Of a stretch of 64,000 nt of DNA, positions 26,208 to 35,117 are shown piece after piece. The position numbers and the translations under genes were made by a program. The notes beneath the pieces are model-generated. The model searched no databases. It saw nothing but the letters and a program-made list of their open reading frames with translations, and was not told where the DNA came from. Every line of letters starts with the position of its first letter. Positions within the stretch are counted from its first letter, which is position 1. Origin of the DNA: Mesorhizobium comanense (GTDB lineage: Bacteria > Pseudomonadota > Alphaproteobacteria > Rhizobiales > Rhizobiaceae); the NCBI RefSeq assembly GCF_005503535.1, contig NZ_SCNN01000024.1, positions 28,194 to 92,193 of the forward strand, read 5' to 3'.

Positions 26208-27113
26208 ATGGTTCTCGAAAACCCATCTTTGACGAACGCCGCCCAGCGCAATCTCGTGGTCGTGCGGGCGGGTGACAACTCCCTCCATCGCGGATGGGGC
26301 GCAGACGATCGCGGATGCGAATTCGATCTGATCGTCAGCTACTATGGCGCCGATCCGTCGCTGTTCCGGCAGCCCCATGAAAACAGGGTCGACTACATCG
26401 GAGGCAAATGGGACGGCATCCACGCCTTGCTCACCCAGCGACCTGAACTTCTCGATCGCTACCGGTACATCTGGTTTCCGGACGATGATCTGGAGGCAGA
26501 CAGGGCAACCATCGAGGCGATGTTTTCCAATATGCGCCGACTGGACCTTCACGTTGCCCAACCGGCACTGACGCCGGACAGCTATTATAGCCATCTGCCG
26601 TTTCTGCGTTCCAAGAGTTTTGAATTTCGTTTGATTGACAAGGTCGAGGTCATGGCTCCCTGTTTGAGATCCGACGTGGCATGCAGGATGCTACCTCTTT
26701 TCAGAGACTCCATGAGTGGGTTCGGTCTTGACCTTCTGTGGACGAGACTTGCCGAGCAGAATCTCGGAACATCTGCTGTCTTCGACGCCTTGCCCGTCCG
26801 CCATACACGGCCAGTCGGAAATCATCTGGCGACAGCAATGCTCAAGTCCGGCCGCACGCCTGAGGCGGAATATCGCCTGCTGGCCGTGCGGTATGGATTC
26901 GGCGAGTTCTTTCCGCTGTCTTATGGGGCCGTGGACCGCAAAGGCAGGCACTGGCGATCGCGATCCATGATCGGCCTGCGCATGGTGGCCGATTATTTTG
27001 CGGACAGAAAGCATTTCCGGCAGGCATCGCGGCTCAAGAAGCGGTTGTGGAGCCTTCTGCGCCGGCAATGGTCCAGACCTGTCAATCTTTCCCAGATCGA
27101 ACTCGAGCCATAG
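26208..27113 (+). CDS. DUF707-like glycosyltransferase candidate
   Basis: 301 residues. Motifs are NLVVVRAGDNSLHRGW, FDLIVSYYG, GGKWDGIHALL and RYIWFPDDDLEAD, the last giving a DDD metal/nucleotide-sugar site. This order fits the DUF707 group, which is thought to be glycosyltransferase-related. The ATG at 26208 has no good ribosome site; a start at 26163 is possible. It is 16 bases from glf on the same strand, so it probably acts in the same glycan pathway, perhaps using UDP-galactofuranose. Confidence 0.72.
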   Translation: MVLENPSLTNAAQRNLVVVRAGDNSLHRGWGADDRGCEFDLIVSYYGADPSLFRQPHENRVDYIGGKWDGIHALLTQRPELLDRYRYIWFPDDDLEADRATIEAMFSNMRRLDLHVAQPALTPDSYYSHLPFLRSKSFEFRLIDKVEVMAPCLRSDVACRMLPLFRDSMSGFGLDLLWTRLAEQNLGTSAVFDALPVRHTRPVGNHLATAMLKSGRTPEAEYRLLAVRYGFGEFFPLSYGAVDRKGRHWRSRSMIGLRMVADYFADRKHFRQASRLKKRLWSLLRRQWSRPVNLSQIELEP

Positions 27114-27129
27114 GGCGGCAAATCCGCGA

Positions 27130-28311
27130 ATGGACAATCTGTTGGGCGAAGCCGAGATCCTCATCGTCGGCGCGGGCTTCTACGGCGCCACGCTCGCCGA
27201 GCGCATCGCCACTCAACTTGGCCGGCGCGTGCTGGTGATCGACCGACGCCGGCATATTGGCGGCAATGCCTTTACCGAACAGGACCCCGTCACCGGTGTC
27301 GAAATCCATCGCTACGGCCCGCATCTGTTCCACACATCCAACGAGGAGGTGTGGAACTACCTGCGGACCTTCAGCGGGTTCACGACCTACCGCCATCGCG
27401 CCTTTTCGACCTATCGCGACAAGGTCTATCCTCTGCCGATCAACCTTGCCACGATCTGTCAGTTCTTCGGCAAACGGCTGAGCCCCGACGAGGCCCGCCG
27501 CATGATCTCCGAGCATGCGGCGGAACTTGGCGACCGTCCGCCGGCCAATCTCGAGGAGAAGGCGATCTCGCTCGTCGGCCGCCCCCTCTACGAAGCCTTC
27601 ATCAGGGGCTACACCGCCAAGCAATGGCAGACGGATCCTCGTGAACTGCCGGCACAGATCATCGCCCGCCTGCCGGTCCGCTACACATTCGAGGACGGCT
27701 ATTTCAATGATCGCTTCCAGGGCCAACCCGTGGACGGCTACACGGCGATCTTCGAAAGGATGCTGGCGCACGAACTCATAGAAACAAGGCTCGGCATCGA
27801 CTTCTTCGATATCAAACCGCTTCTGCGCAAGGACCTGCCGGTCGTCTATACCGGTCCGATCGACCGTTACTTCGATTATAGCGAAGGTGAGCTCGGCTGG
27901 CGGACCATCGACATCGATCTGGAGGTCATGGATACGCCGGACCATCAAGGCACGGCGATCATGAACTATGCCGATGAAACCGTGCCCTATACCCGCGTGG
28001 TCGAATTCCGGCATTTCAATCCGGAACGCCAGCATGGCAGCGACAAGACGCTCATAGGTCGCGAGTATTCCCGCTTTGCCGGCCGCGCCGACGAACCCTA
28101 TTATCCGATCGACACGGCAAGGGACCAGGCGGTCTACCGCCGCTATCTCGAACGGGCATCCGCCGAGAAGAACCTGCATCTCGGCGGGCGGCTCGGCACC
28201 TACCGGTATCTCGACATGCACCAGGCGATCGGCGCGGCCCTCAAGGCCTTCGAGACCGTTCTTGAGCCCTATTTTGCCGGCCGGTTAGATTCCGTTTCGC
28301 GGTCGCCGTGA
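27130..28311 (+). CDS. glf: UDP-galactopyranose mutase
   Basis: 393 residues. It interconverts UDP-galactopyranose and UDP-galactofuranose. The FAD-binding N-terminus EILIVGAGFYGATLAERIA, HIGGNAFTE and the substrate region RYGPHLFHTSNEEVW are diagnostic, as are FIRGYTAKQW and the late YEFR-like VVEFRHFNPER. ATG 27130 is chosen because homology begins there. Its presence shows that the strain makes a galactofuranose-containing glycan. Confidence 0.96.
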   Translation: MDNLLGEAEILIVGAGFYGATLAERIATQLGRRVLVIDRRRHIGGNAFTEQDPVTGVEIHRYGPHLFHTSNEEVWNYLRTFSGFTTYRHRAFSTYRDKVYPLPINLATICQFFGKRLSPDEARRMISEHAAELGDRPPANLEEKAISLVGRPLYEAFIRGYTAKQWQTDPRELPAQIIARLPVRYTFEDGYFNDRFQGQPVDGYTAIFERMLAHELIETRLGIDFFDIKPLLRKDLPVVYTGPIDRYFDYSEGELGWRTIDIDLEVMDTPDHQGTAIMNYADETVPYTRVVEFRHFNPERQHGSDKTLIGREYSRFAGRADEPYYPIDTARDQAVYRRYLERASAEKNLHLGGRLGTYRYLDMHQAIGAALKAFETVLEPYFAGRLDSVSRSP

Positions 28312-28344
28312 CGGCGAGGCTCCAATACGCTGGAATTTCCGGTC

Positions 28345-29316
28345 TCAGCTGGTTGCCGCCGATTTGCCGCCGCCAGCGATCTGGCGCCTGAACCATTCGA
28401 AGGTGCGCAGGATCCCTTCCTCGTAGCCGGTCGTCGCCTCCCAGCCGGGAAGAAGCCGCTTTGCCAGGGTAAGGTCCGGGCAGCGATTTGTCGGATCCTG
28501 CGGGACGGGAGGATAGTGTTCGATGCGGCTGCCCGGAACGAGCGAGCACACGAACTTCGCAATGTCGACAACCGAGATTTCGCGATTGTTGCCGAGGTTC
28601 AAAGGCCCCTTGTGCTCGATGCCGTCGCGCCAGAAGAAGCGTTCGAGCCCATCGACGATGTCGTCGACATAGCCCCAGCTGCGTGACTGGGAGCCGTCGC
28701 CATAGACGGTCAGGACCCCGGTGGTCAGGGCCTGGCTGACAAAGTTCGAAACGGCCCGGCCGTCATCGATACGCGTGCGCGGTCCATAGGTGTTGAACAG
28801 CCTGACGACACGCACATCAAGGCCGCTTACGCGCTGCTCCTCGAACAGCAGTGCCTCTGTGCATCGCTTGCTTTCGTCGTAAGAGGATCTGGGACCCGTA
28901 CAGTCCACGGCACCCCGGTAGCTCTCCGGCTGCGGCGAAACCATGGGATCGCCATAAACCTCAGAAGTCGAGGCGAAGCAGAAACGGCCGCCGGGTCTGA
29001 GCAGCGACAGAAGGTTGAGCGCGCCGCCTATATTGGCCCGGATCGTACGCGCCGGCTCGCGCATGTACCATACCGGGGAAGCAGGCGACGCCAGATGGAG
29101 GATCTCGTCGAAACGTTCATCGGCTGCGAAGCTTTCGGCGTCGGCAATCCGCAAACTCAATCGCGGGTCCGCGACATGAGCGATGTTATCGCGCGATCCG
29201 GTCCAGAGATTGTCGACGACGACGAGCTTTTGGAGGTCATCGCGCCGCAACAGGCGATCGACGAGATGCGAACCGACGAAGCCGCAGCCTCCGGAAATCA
29301 ACACGTTGCGCGGCAT
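28345..29316 (-). CDS. UDP-glucuronate decarboxylase-like SDR (extended)
   Basis: 323 residues. The NAD-binding GGCGFVGSHLVDRLL motif starts at residue 9. The catalytic Thr/Ser-Tyr-Lys is STSEVYGDP and SSYDESKR. HLASPASPVWYMREP and the late PLNLGN and DPTNRCPDLTLAKRLLPGWE are typical of UDP-xylose synthases (UXS) and near relatives. It could also be a dTDP-glucose dehydratase-like enzyme, but DPTNRCPD favours UXS. It converges with glf and probably supplies UDP-xylose for the same glycan. Confidence 0.85.
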   Translation of the reverse strand: MPRNVLISGGCGFVGSHLVDRLLRRDDLQKLVVVDNLWTGSRDNIAHVADPRLSLRIADAESFAADERFDEILHLASPASPVWYMREPARTIRANIGGALNLLSLLRPGGRFCFASTSEVYGDPMVSPQPESYRGAVDCTGPRSSYDESKRCTEALLFEEQRVSGLDVRVVRLFNTYGPRTRIDDGRAVSNFVSQALTTGVLTVYGDGSQSRSWGYVDDIVDGLERFFWRDGIEHKGPLNLGNNREISVVDIAKFVCSLVPGSRIEHYPPVPQDPTNRCPDLTLAKRLLPGWEATTGYEEGILRTFEWFRRQIAGGGKSAATS

Positions 29317-29555
29317 GCGCCCTCCCCTCCAGAATTCGGCCGGTCATCGCGCCGCGGCTTGCTTCCCGAAGATGGTGGGAAACGGATCCTGTCCGAATCC
29401 GGAGGTCTTGTATCAGTGCTTTCATCGATGCTGCAATTGCAACGATCAAACTTGTCTTGCGCCAGCCGGCTGCGGGCCGCCAGAGGACGAACGGCCCGCG
29501 ACAACGCGTTCGCGAACCTGAAAGGCGCGCCGATGGGCGATCGTTTCGTTCCGGC

Positions 29556-29777
29556 CTAGAGCGCCCTCAGCGGGCAAGGCATGCCAGCGGCGTCGCCGCA
29601 GCGTGAGGCCGTGGGTACGGGCCTGGCGCTCATTTCTTCCGACTGGCGAACAAGTTCCGCGAAGACCAGGGCGAAACTTCCCAGCATGACAAAGACGATG
29701 ATCAGGCGTGCTACCGGCAATATGTCGGCCTCGTCCGGCTGGTGCGTGTCCCGAGACTTCACCGGGATCGTGCGCAC
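29556..29777 (-). CDS. Small single-pass membrane protein, doubtful
   Basis: About 73 residues with one hydrophobic helix (VARLIIVFVMLGSFALVFAEL). The start is GTG with no clear ribosome site. No family was recognised. Neighbours on both sides (29317-29555 and 29778-30066) show nothing else. It may be real or chance coding. Confidence 0.35.
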   Translation of the reverse strand: MRTIPVKSRDTHQPDEADILPVARLIIVFVMLGSFALVFAELVRQSEEMSARPVPTASRCGDAAGMPCPLRAL

Positions 29778-30066
29778 AAATCAAAACTGCCACAGCATTG
29801 CATCCCGAAGGACATGGCGGTGCTGCGGGCGCCCCACGCCACCCATGCCGGCTAACATGATCCATCCGCCTTTACGAGAGTTTAAGCATCGTCTTAACCA
29901 TCACATTCACCCCGGCCTTGATATGATGCGCGACCTGTCGGCCTTTACAACGACGCGCGCCTGACGAGCGGTATCGTGGCTCTCTTTGCAGACCCGCCCG
30001 CCCCATGCTAACCCGGCGCTGGCGCGACCGGACCTGCCGCCGCCAATCCGTCGCGATCGGAGAGCC

Positions 30067-30840
30067 ATGAGCACAGCCGCCAACAGCATCGCCTTCGTCT
30101 CGTCCGACACAGCCGACGCCAAGGCGGCGCTGGAAAGCCTGTCGGCGCGCTATGGCCAGTGCCCTGTCTCGGAGGCCGCGATTGTCGTGGCTCTGGGTGG
30201 CGACGGCTTCTTGCTGCAGACACTGCGCGATACGATGGGAACGGGAAAGAAGGTCTACGGTATGAACCGTGGCACCATCGGCTTCCTGATGAACGAGTAC
30301 CGTTCGGGCGGCTTGGCCGAGCGCATCGCGGCCGCTGTCGCCGAAACGATCCGCCCGCTGGAGATGCTGGCAACCACTTCGGAAGGTGAAACCGTCTCGG
30401 CGCTGGCCATCAATGAGGTGGCGCTGTGGCGTCAATCCTACCAGACCGCCAAGATCCGCATAAGCGTCGACGACCAGATCCGACTGGAGGAACTGAGCTG
30501 CGACGGCGTCATGATCGCGACGCCGGCAGGATCCACCGCCTACAATCTCTCCGCGCACGGTCCGATCCTGCCGCTCGACGCGCCACTGCTGGCGCTTACT
30601 CCGGTCAGCCCGTTCCGCCCGCGCCGCTGGCGCGGCGCGTTGTTGTCCAACAAGGCGACAGTGCGCTTCGACATACTGGAACCGGAAAAGCGGCCGGTGA
30701 ATGCCGCCGCCGACCACACGGAAGTCAAGGCGGTGACCTCCGTAACCGTGCGGGAATCGCCGACAGCGACGGCAACCCTTCTGTTCGACCCCAATCATTC
30801 CTGGAACGAGCGCATCCTGGCCGAGCAGTTCCGCTATTGA
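30067..30840 (+). CDS. nadK: NAD kinase
   Basis: 257 residues. It makes NADP from NAD and ATP. Motifs: the GGDG site in VVALGGDGFLLQTLRD, the NE/D region AINEVALWR, and the Gly-rich TPAGSTAYNLSAHGPI. The length and the lack of an N-terminal extension fit alphaproteobacterial NAD kinases. ATG 30067 begins at the first conserved strand (IAFVSSDTADA). Confidence 0.96.
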   Translation: MSTAANSIAFVSSDTADAKAALESLSARYGQCPVSEAAIVVALGGDGFLLQTLRDTMGTGKKVYGMNRGTIGFLMNEYRSGGLAERIAAAVAETIRPLEMLATTSEGETVSALAINEVALWRQSYQTAKIRISVDDQIRLEELSCDGVMIATPAGSTAYNLSAHGPILPLDAPLLALTPVSPFRPRRWRGALLSNKATVRFDILEPEKRPVNAAADHTEVKAVTSVTVRESPTATATLLFDPNHSWNERILAEQFRY

Positions 30841-31032
30841 GCCGGCACACGGATCCGCGGCCGGATTAAGCATCGCGATTAAGGTTACAACTTCACAATC
30901 GTCCCAATCCCGCCCGTTTCTGTTGACAAATCGCGGACTTGCGCCTAATCGCAATGCCAATCTTGCAGGCGCGTGGCGCTTGCCGCGACGAATAGCGTTG
31001 CGCTTCATCGAACCAGCCAAAGACAGCAACAC

Positions 31033-32598
31033 TTGTCCTCAGACACCACGATCGCTCAAGAAGCGTTGACCTTTTCGGACCTCGGCCTGTCGCCGAAGGT
31101 ACTTTCCGCGGTTACCGATGCCGGCTACACGCAGCCGACCCCGATCCAGGCCGGCGCCATCCCGCACGCCTTGCAGGGCAAGGACGTGCTCGGTATCGCC
31201 CAGACCGGCACCGGCAAGACGGCGTCCTTCGTGCTGCCGATGCTGACCCGGCTGGAAAAGGGCCGCGCCCGTGCCCGCATGCCGCGCACCCTGATCCTGG
31301 AGCCGACGCGCGAGCTTGCCGCGCAGGTCGAGGAAAACTTCGTAAAATACGGCAAGAACCACAAGCTCAACATCGCGCTGCTGATCGGCGGCGTATCGTT
31401 CGACGAACAGGACAAGAAGCTGGAGCGCGGCGCCGACGTGCTGATCGCCACGCCCGGCCGCCTGCTCGACCACCGCGAGCGCGGCAAGCTGCTGCTCAAC
31501 GGCGTCGAGATCCTCGTCATCGACGAGGCTGATCGCATGCTCGACATGGGGTTCATCCCCGATATCGAGCGCATTTGCGAGATGATCCCCTTCACCAGGC
31601 AGACGCTGTTCTTCTCAGCGACGATGCCGCCCGAAATCACCAAGCTGACCGAAAAATTCCTGCACGCGCCGGTGCGTGTCGAGGTCTCCAAGGCGGCCTC
31701 CACTGCCACCAGCATCACCCAGCGCCTGGTGAAGTCCGGCTCGAAGCCGTGGGACAAGCGCGAGACCCTGCGCAATCTGATCAGGGCCGAGGACGCGGAA
31801 CTGAAGAACGCCATCATCTTCTGCAACCGCAAGGTCGAGGTGTCGGAACTGTTCCGCTCGTTGCTGAAGTATGACTTCGATGCCGGTGCGCTGCATGGCG
31901 ACATGGACCAGCGCGCGCGCATGCAGATGCTGGCCAATTTCCGCGATGGCAAGCTGCGCTATCTCGTTGCTTCGGACGTTGCCGCGCGCGGCCTCGACAT
32001 CCCCGATGTCAGCCACGTCTTCAACTACGATGTCCCTATCCATGCCGAGGATTACGTGCACCGCATCGGCCGCACCGGCCGTGCCGGCCGCTCGGGCAAG
32101 TCCTTCACCATCGCCACCAGGTCAGACACCAAATACATCGACGCCATCGAGCGGCTGATCGGCACCAAGATCGAGTGGCATGACGGCGACCTGTCGACCG
32201 TGGTCGCCAGCGAAGGCGAGGACGACGCTCCGCGCCGCGGCAAGGGCGCGCCGCGTCGCGCAGGCCGCAAGGACGAGGATCGCAAGGATCGCGGCGAGCG
32301 CAAGAAGGGTGGCGAACGTCGCGGCAAGCACGCCGAGGACGAAGAGGTCCAGGCCGTCCGGCAGGACGAGCAGCCCGATGTCGCCGCACCAGCCGTCGCC
32401 GACATCGGCGAAAGGCGGGCGCGCAAGGATGCGATCCGCTCGGAAAACAGCGAGCGCAAATCCTCCGACCGCAACGAGCAGCGTGCAGGACAGCGCGGCG
32501 GCAACCGCCCTGCCCGCCACCACCAGGAAGACAACGACACCACGGTCGGCTTCGGTGACGACATGCCGGCTTTCATGCGCATCGTCGCCAAGGTTTAA
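31033..32598 (+). CDS. DEAD-box ATP-dependent RNA helicase
   Basis: About 521 residues. All motifs are present: Q motif GYTQPTPIQ, Walker A AQTGTGKT, PTRELA, TPGR, DEAD in VIDEADRMLDMG, SAT, and the C-terminal ARGLDIP and HRIGRTGRAGR. A low-complexity basic/acidic tail from about residue 400 is rich in Arg, Lys and Asp, as in RhlE-type helicases. The start is uncertain: TTG 31033 (then SSDTTIAQEALTFSDLGL) fits the family; GTG 30973 would add twenty non-conserved residues. It unwinds RNA in ribosome assembly or mRNA decay. Confidence 0.95.
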   Translation: MSSDTTIAQEALTFSDLGLSPKVLSAVTDAGYTQPTPIQAGAIPHALQGKDVLGIAQTGTGKTASFVLPMLTRLEKGRARARMPRTLILEPTRELAAQVEENFVKYGKNHKLNIALLIGGVSFDEQDKKLERGADVLIATPGRLLDHRERGKLLLNGVEILVIDEADRMLDMGFIPDIERICEMIPFTRQTLFFSATMPPEITKLTEKFLHAPVRVEVSKAASTATSITQRLVKSGSKPWDKRETLRNLIRAEDAELKNAIIFCNRKVEVSELFRSLLKYDFDAGALHGDMDQRARMQMLANFRDGKLRYLVASDVAARGLDIPDVSHVFNYDVPIHAEDYVHRIGRTGRAGRSGKSFTIATRSDTKYIDAIERLIGTKIEWHDGDLSTVVASEGEDDAPRRGKGAPRRAGRKDEDRKDRGERKKGGERRGKHAEDEEVQAVRQDEQPDVAAPAVADIGERRARKDAIRSENSERKSSDRNEQRAGQRGGNRPARHHQEDNDTTVGFGDDMPAFMRIVAKV

Positions 32599-32640
32599 AC
32601 GGCGTCGTCAGGCGCGCGCACGTCTCTGGAAGACCAAAAG

Positions 32641-32671
32641 AAAACGGCCCCTTGCGGGGCCGTTTTGTTTT
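32641..32671. terminator. Bidirectional terminator between helicase and OmpA genes
   Basis: AAAACGGCCCC at 32641-32651 pairs with GGGGCCGTTTT at 32656-32666, with a TTGC loop and tttt on both strands. It can end the helicase transcript and the converging OmpA-lipoprotein transcript. Confidence 0.9.
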
Positions 32672-32686
32672 CAAGCCAGTGTCGGC

Positions 32687-33337
32687 TCAGGTGAGCGGCG
32701 ACAGCTGGATTTCGACACGCCGGTTCTGTTCGCGGCCGGCGGGCGTTGCGTTGGAAGCGATCGGCCTTGTCTTGCCGAAGCCGGTGACGGCGAAGCGCCT
32801 CGAATCGACGCCCTGGCCGGACAGATAGTTGGCAACAGCGAGTGCGCGACGCTGCGACAGGTCGAAATTGTGCTGGTCGCCGCCGGTGGAATCGGTGTGG
32901 CCGAAGACGTCCACCGTCGTCTGGCGGAACTTCTTCAGAACCAGCGCGACGGAATTCAGCACCGGATAGAAGCCGGGCTTCACCGCATCCTGGTCGATAT
33001 TGAAGGTGATGTCCGACGGCATGTTGAGGATGATCTGGTCGCCGCTGCGGGTGACGCTCACGCCGGTGCCCTGGAGCTGGCGGCGCAGTTCCGCCTCGTT
33101 CTGGTCCATCGTGGCGCCGATGGCGCCACCGGCCAGTGCACCGATGCCGGCGCCGATCAGCGCGTTGCGGCGGTCATTGCCGCCGGCAAGCAAGCCGAGG
33201 CTGGCGCCCGCCAGGGCACCGAGACCGGCACCGGCCGCGGTGTTGGAAATCTTCTGGTCGCCCGTATACGGGTCGGTGGTGGTGCAGGCGCTCACGAGCA
33301 GAGCCGTCGCCATGACGACGAGCACGGTCTTCTTCAT
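32687..33337 (-). CDS. OmpA-family outer-membrane lipoprotein
   Basis: 216 residues. A lipoprotein signal with lipobox LVSAC (Cys at residue 18) is followed by a Gly/Ala-rich glycine-zipper region (AAGAGLGALAGASLGLLAGG and a second copy) and an OmpA-like peptidoglycan-binding domain with VDVFGHTDSTGGDQHNFDLSQRRALAVANYL. It resembles YiaD. It probably anchors the outer membrane to the peptidoglycan. ATG 33337 has GAGAGGGA upstream. Confidence 0.95.
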   Translation of the reverse strand: MKKTVLVVMATALLVSACTTTDPYTGDQKISNTAAGAGLGALAGASLGLLAGGNDRRNALIGAGIGALAGGAIGATMDQNEAELRRQLQGTGVSVTRSGDQIILNMPSDITFNIDQDAVKPGFYPVLNSVALVLKKFRQTTVDVFGHTDSTGGDQHNFDLSQRRALAVANYLSGQGVDSRRFAVTGFGKTRPIASNATPAGREQNRRVEIQLSPLT

Positions 33338-33486
33338 AGATAGTCCCTCTCCAAGTCGCGCCATTTCGACGGCGCCAAATCAGCCCTTCGCGCGACTTGT
33401 ACCATGAATTGCGGCGAAAAGCGGAACAGGAAAAGCGCCCGCGGTGGCTTTTCCCATGGCCTTGCGTGATCGGCCGCCTGGCTGAA

Positions 33487-33861
33487 CTACCAGAGATTCT
33501 TGCCGTCGATGACCACCACTTCGACGGTGTCGAGATCGAAATCGTCGAACAGCCGTGAATTGACGCTGATCTTGGGATTGTCGAAGTCCGGCTCGCCGGT
33601 GGACCAATCCGGAGTTTCCGTGAAAGTGCCGCAGCCGCAAGTGGCGCAAAACCCGTGCTTGATGGTTTTAGAACCCCATCGATAGAAGGAGACATTTTTC
33701 GGCGGCGTGATGAGCTTGAATTGCGACGGGCTGTAATAGGCCCAAAGCGAACCACGCTTCGCGCAGAACGAGCAGGTGCATTGCGTCACCGTTTCCGGGG
33801 CCTGCGACACCTCGAATGTCGTCGCCTTGCAGTGGCAGCTTCCCTTGATAGCCATGAACAT
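33487..33861 (-). CDS. GFA-family (CENP-V/GFA domain) zinc protein
   Basis: 124 residues. Cysteines in GSCHCKATTF, CTCSFCAKRG and the CATCGCGTF cluster match the Zn-binding pattern of the glutathione-dependent formaldehyde-activating (GFA) fold. Catalytic function in this group is often unproven. ATG 33861 has GGAG five bases upstream; ATG 33855 is also possible. A second member lies at 34615. Confidence 0.9.
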   Translation of the reverse strand: MFMAIKGSCHCKATTFEVSQAPETVTQCTCSFCAKRGSLWAYYSPSQFKLITPPKNVSFYRWGSKTIKHGFCATCGCGTFTETPDWSTGEPDFDNPKISVNSRLFDDFDLDTVEVVVIDGKNLW

Positions 33862-33961
33862 CACCTCTCCATTGTCCGCCGCCCGCACGGCAGGGCACCA
33901 TAAAGAAGCGATCCTGACAACCGCCCGTCAGCAGGCTTTTGCGCGAACCGGCGAACCGTCT

Positions 33962-34339
33962 CTAGTAAGATTGAGGCGGAACGAACAGGCAGATGGTCTT
34001 GCCGGCATCGAGCCCCGCCACGTGCGCGCACCAGTGGAATTCGCCGTCGGGCGAATCCTTGATTCGTCTGTCGCTGTAGGCCAGCACCTCGCCGGTATCC
34101 TTGATGACATAGCCTTCCGGGCGTTCGCTGATCGAGGTCTGCGATACCTCATGGCAATCGTAGTTCGCGCAGCAGGCGAACGGATAACTCCACCCTTGCG
34201 GCTTGGCCGCCGTGGGCTTGGCGTCATGCGCCAGGGCCGACCCGGACAGGGCTGCGATCGCACAGGCTGCGCACAAGGGAAGAAGCAACTGGCCAACCGA
34301 TGGAACGGCGATGGCCGATCTGGAATTGGCGGTAAACAT
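33962..34339 (-). CDS. Small exported cysteine-containing protein of unknown function
   Basis: 125 residues with a signal peptide (LLLPLCAACAIAALSGSALA, cut before HDAKP). The mature part has FACCANYDCHE and later HWCAHV and KTICLF, so several cysteines for disulfides or metal binding. AAGGAG lies seven bases before the ATG. I do not recognise the family; similar small secreted proteins occur in rhizobia. Confidence 0.75.
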   Translation of the reverse strand: MFTANSRSAIAVPSVGQLLLPLCAACAIAALSGSALAHDAKPTAAKPQGWSYPFACCANYDCHEVSQTSISERPEGYVIKDTGEVLAYSDRRIKDSPDGEFHWCAHVAGLDAGKTICLFVPPQSY

Positions 34340-34614
34340 GGGAACGCTCCTTTCAGACGTGGTTCAAGCGTTTCGCTTGCCCGTTCCTGGAACGTGTCTT
34401 CCCGGGGCCGAACCGTCAGCCTGCAGATATGCCGCGACCGGCCATAAATGCTTTTGTCTCCTCCTGCCTTCGATGGTGAGCCGATTTATGAGTCGGCGCA
34501 AGAGATCGCCGGGCCCGCCGGTGGATCGATCAGGCAAGAGCAATTTCAAGACCCGTTTGAATGTTTTTCGGGAAAGAGCGCTTCCCGTTCCCCTCACGGA
34601 AACGGTGAACTGTC

Positions 34615-35040
34615 CTAGCCTGCGTGTCCTTCAAACTGCGGAAGGTCGTCAGTGATGGTGAACCACGGTGCCTTGGAGCCGACAAAGATGTGCATTGTCG
34701 GCCGGATCGTCGGAGCATCGACCAGCGTTCCCATGGTGACATGGGCGAAAGCCCCGTCACGCACAACCGAATAAAGTAACGATCCGCATCGGCTGCAGTG
34801 GGTGTCGTGGTTCGCGCTCTCGTCGCCAAAAATCATGAGGTCGCGAGCGCCGCCGGTGAGCTTGAGCTTGGTGCGTTCAATGCCGGCAAACGGCTTGAAG
34901 GCCGAACCGGTCGAACGCCGGCAATTCGAACAATGACAATTGGCGGCGTAGACGAACTCGTCCGCCACCGCGTAGCGGACCGCGCCACACAGGCATTTGC
35001 CGGCAAGCGCGCGGCCATTTGTCGTTTGCGGCTCTGTCAT
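34615..35040 (-). CDS. GFA-family zinc protein (second copy)
   Basis: 141 residues. KCLCGAVRYAV, NCHCSNCRRSTGSAF and THCSRCGSLLYS carry the GFA zinc ligands, here in the canonical spacing. It is a distant paralogue of the protein at 33487. The product may handle a glutathione or thiol adduct, but no substrate is evident. ATG 35040 starts MTEPQTTNGRALAGK. The 34340-34614 gap upstream of its neighbour holds nothing recognisable. Confidence 0.9.
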   Translation of the reverse strand: MTEPQTTNGRALAGKCLCGAVRYAVADEFVYAANCHCSNCRRSTGSAFKPFAGIERTKLKLTGGARDLMIFGDESANHDTHCSRCGSLLYSVVRDGAFAHVTMGTLVDAPTIRPTMHIFVGSKAPWFTITDDLPQFEGHAG

Positions 35041-35117
35041 CCGATGATCCTCGCGCGATGAGGTTCGACGACGCATCTGGATTCAGCCCAGGCCAACCCG
35101 CCTGGACCTTACAATCC

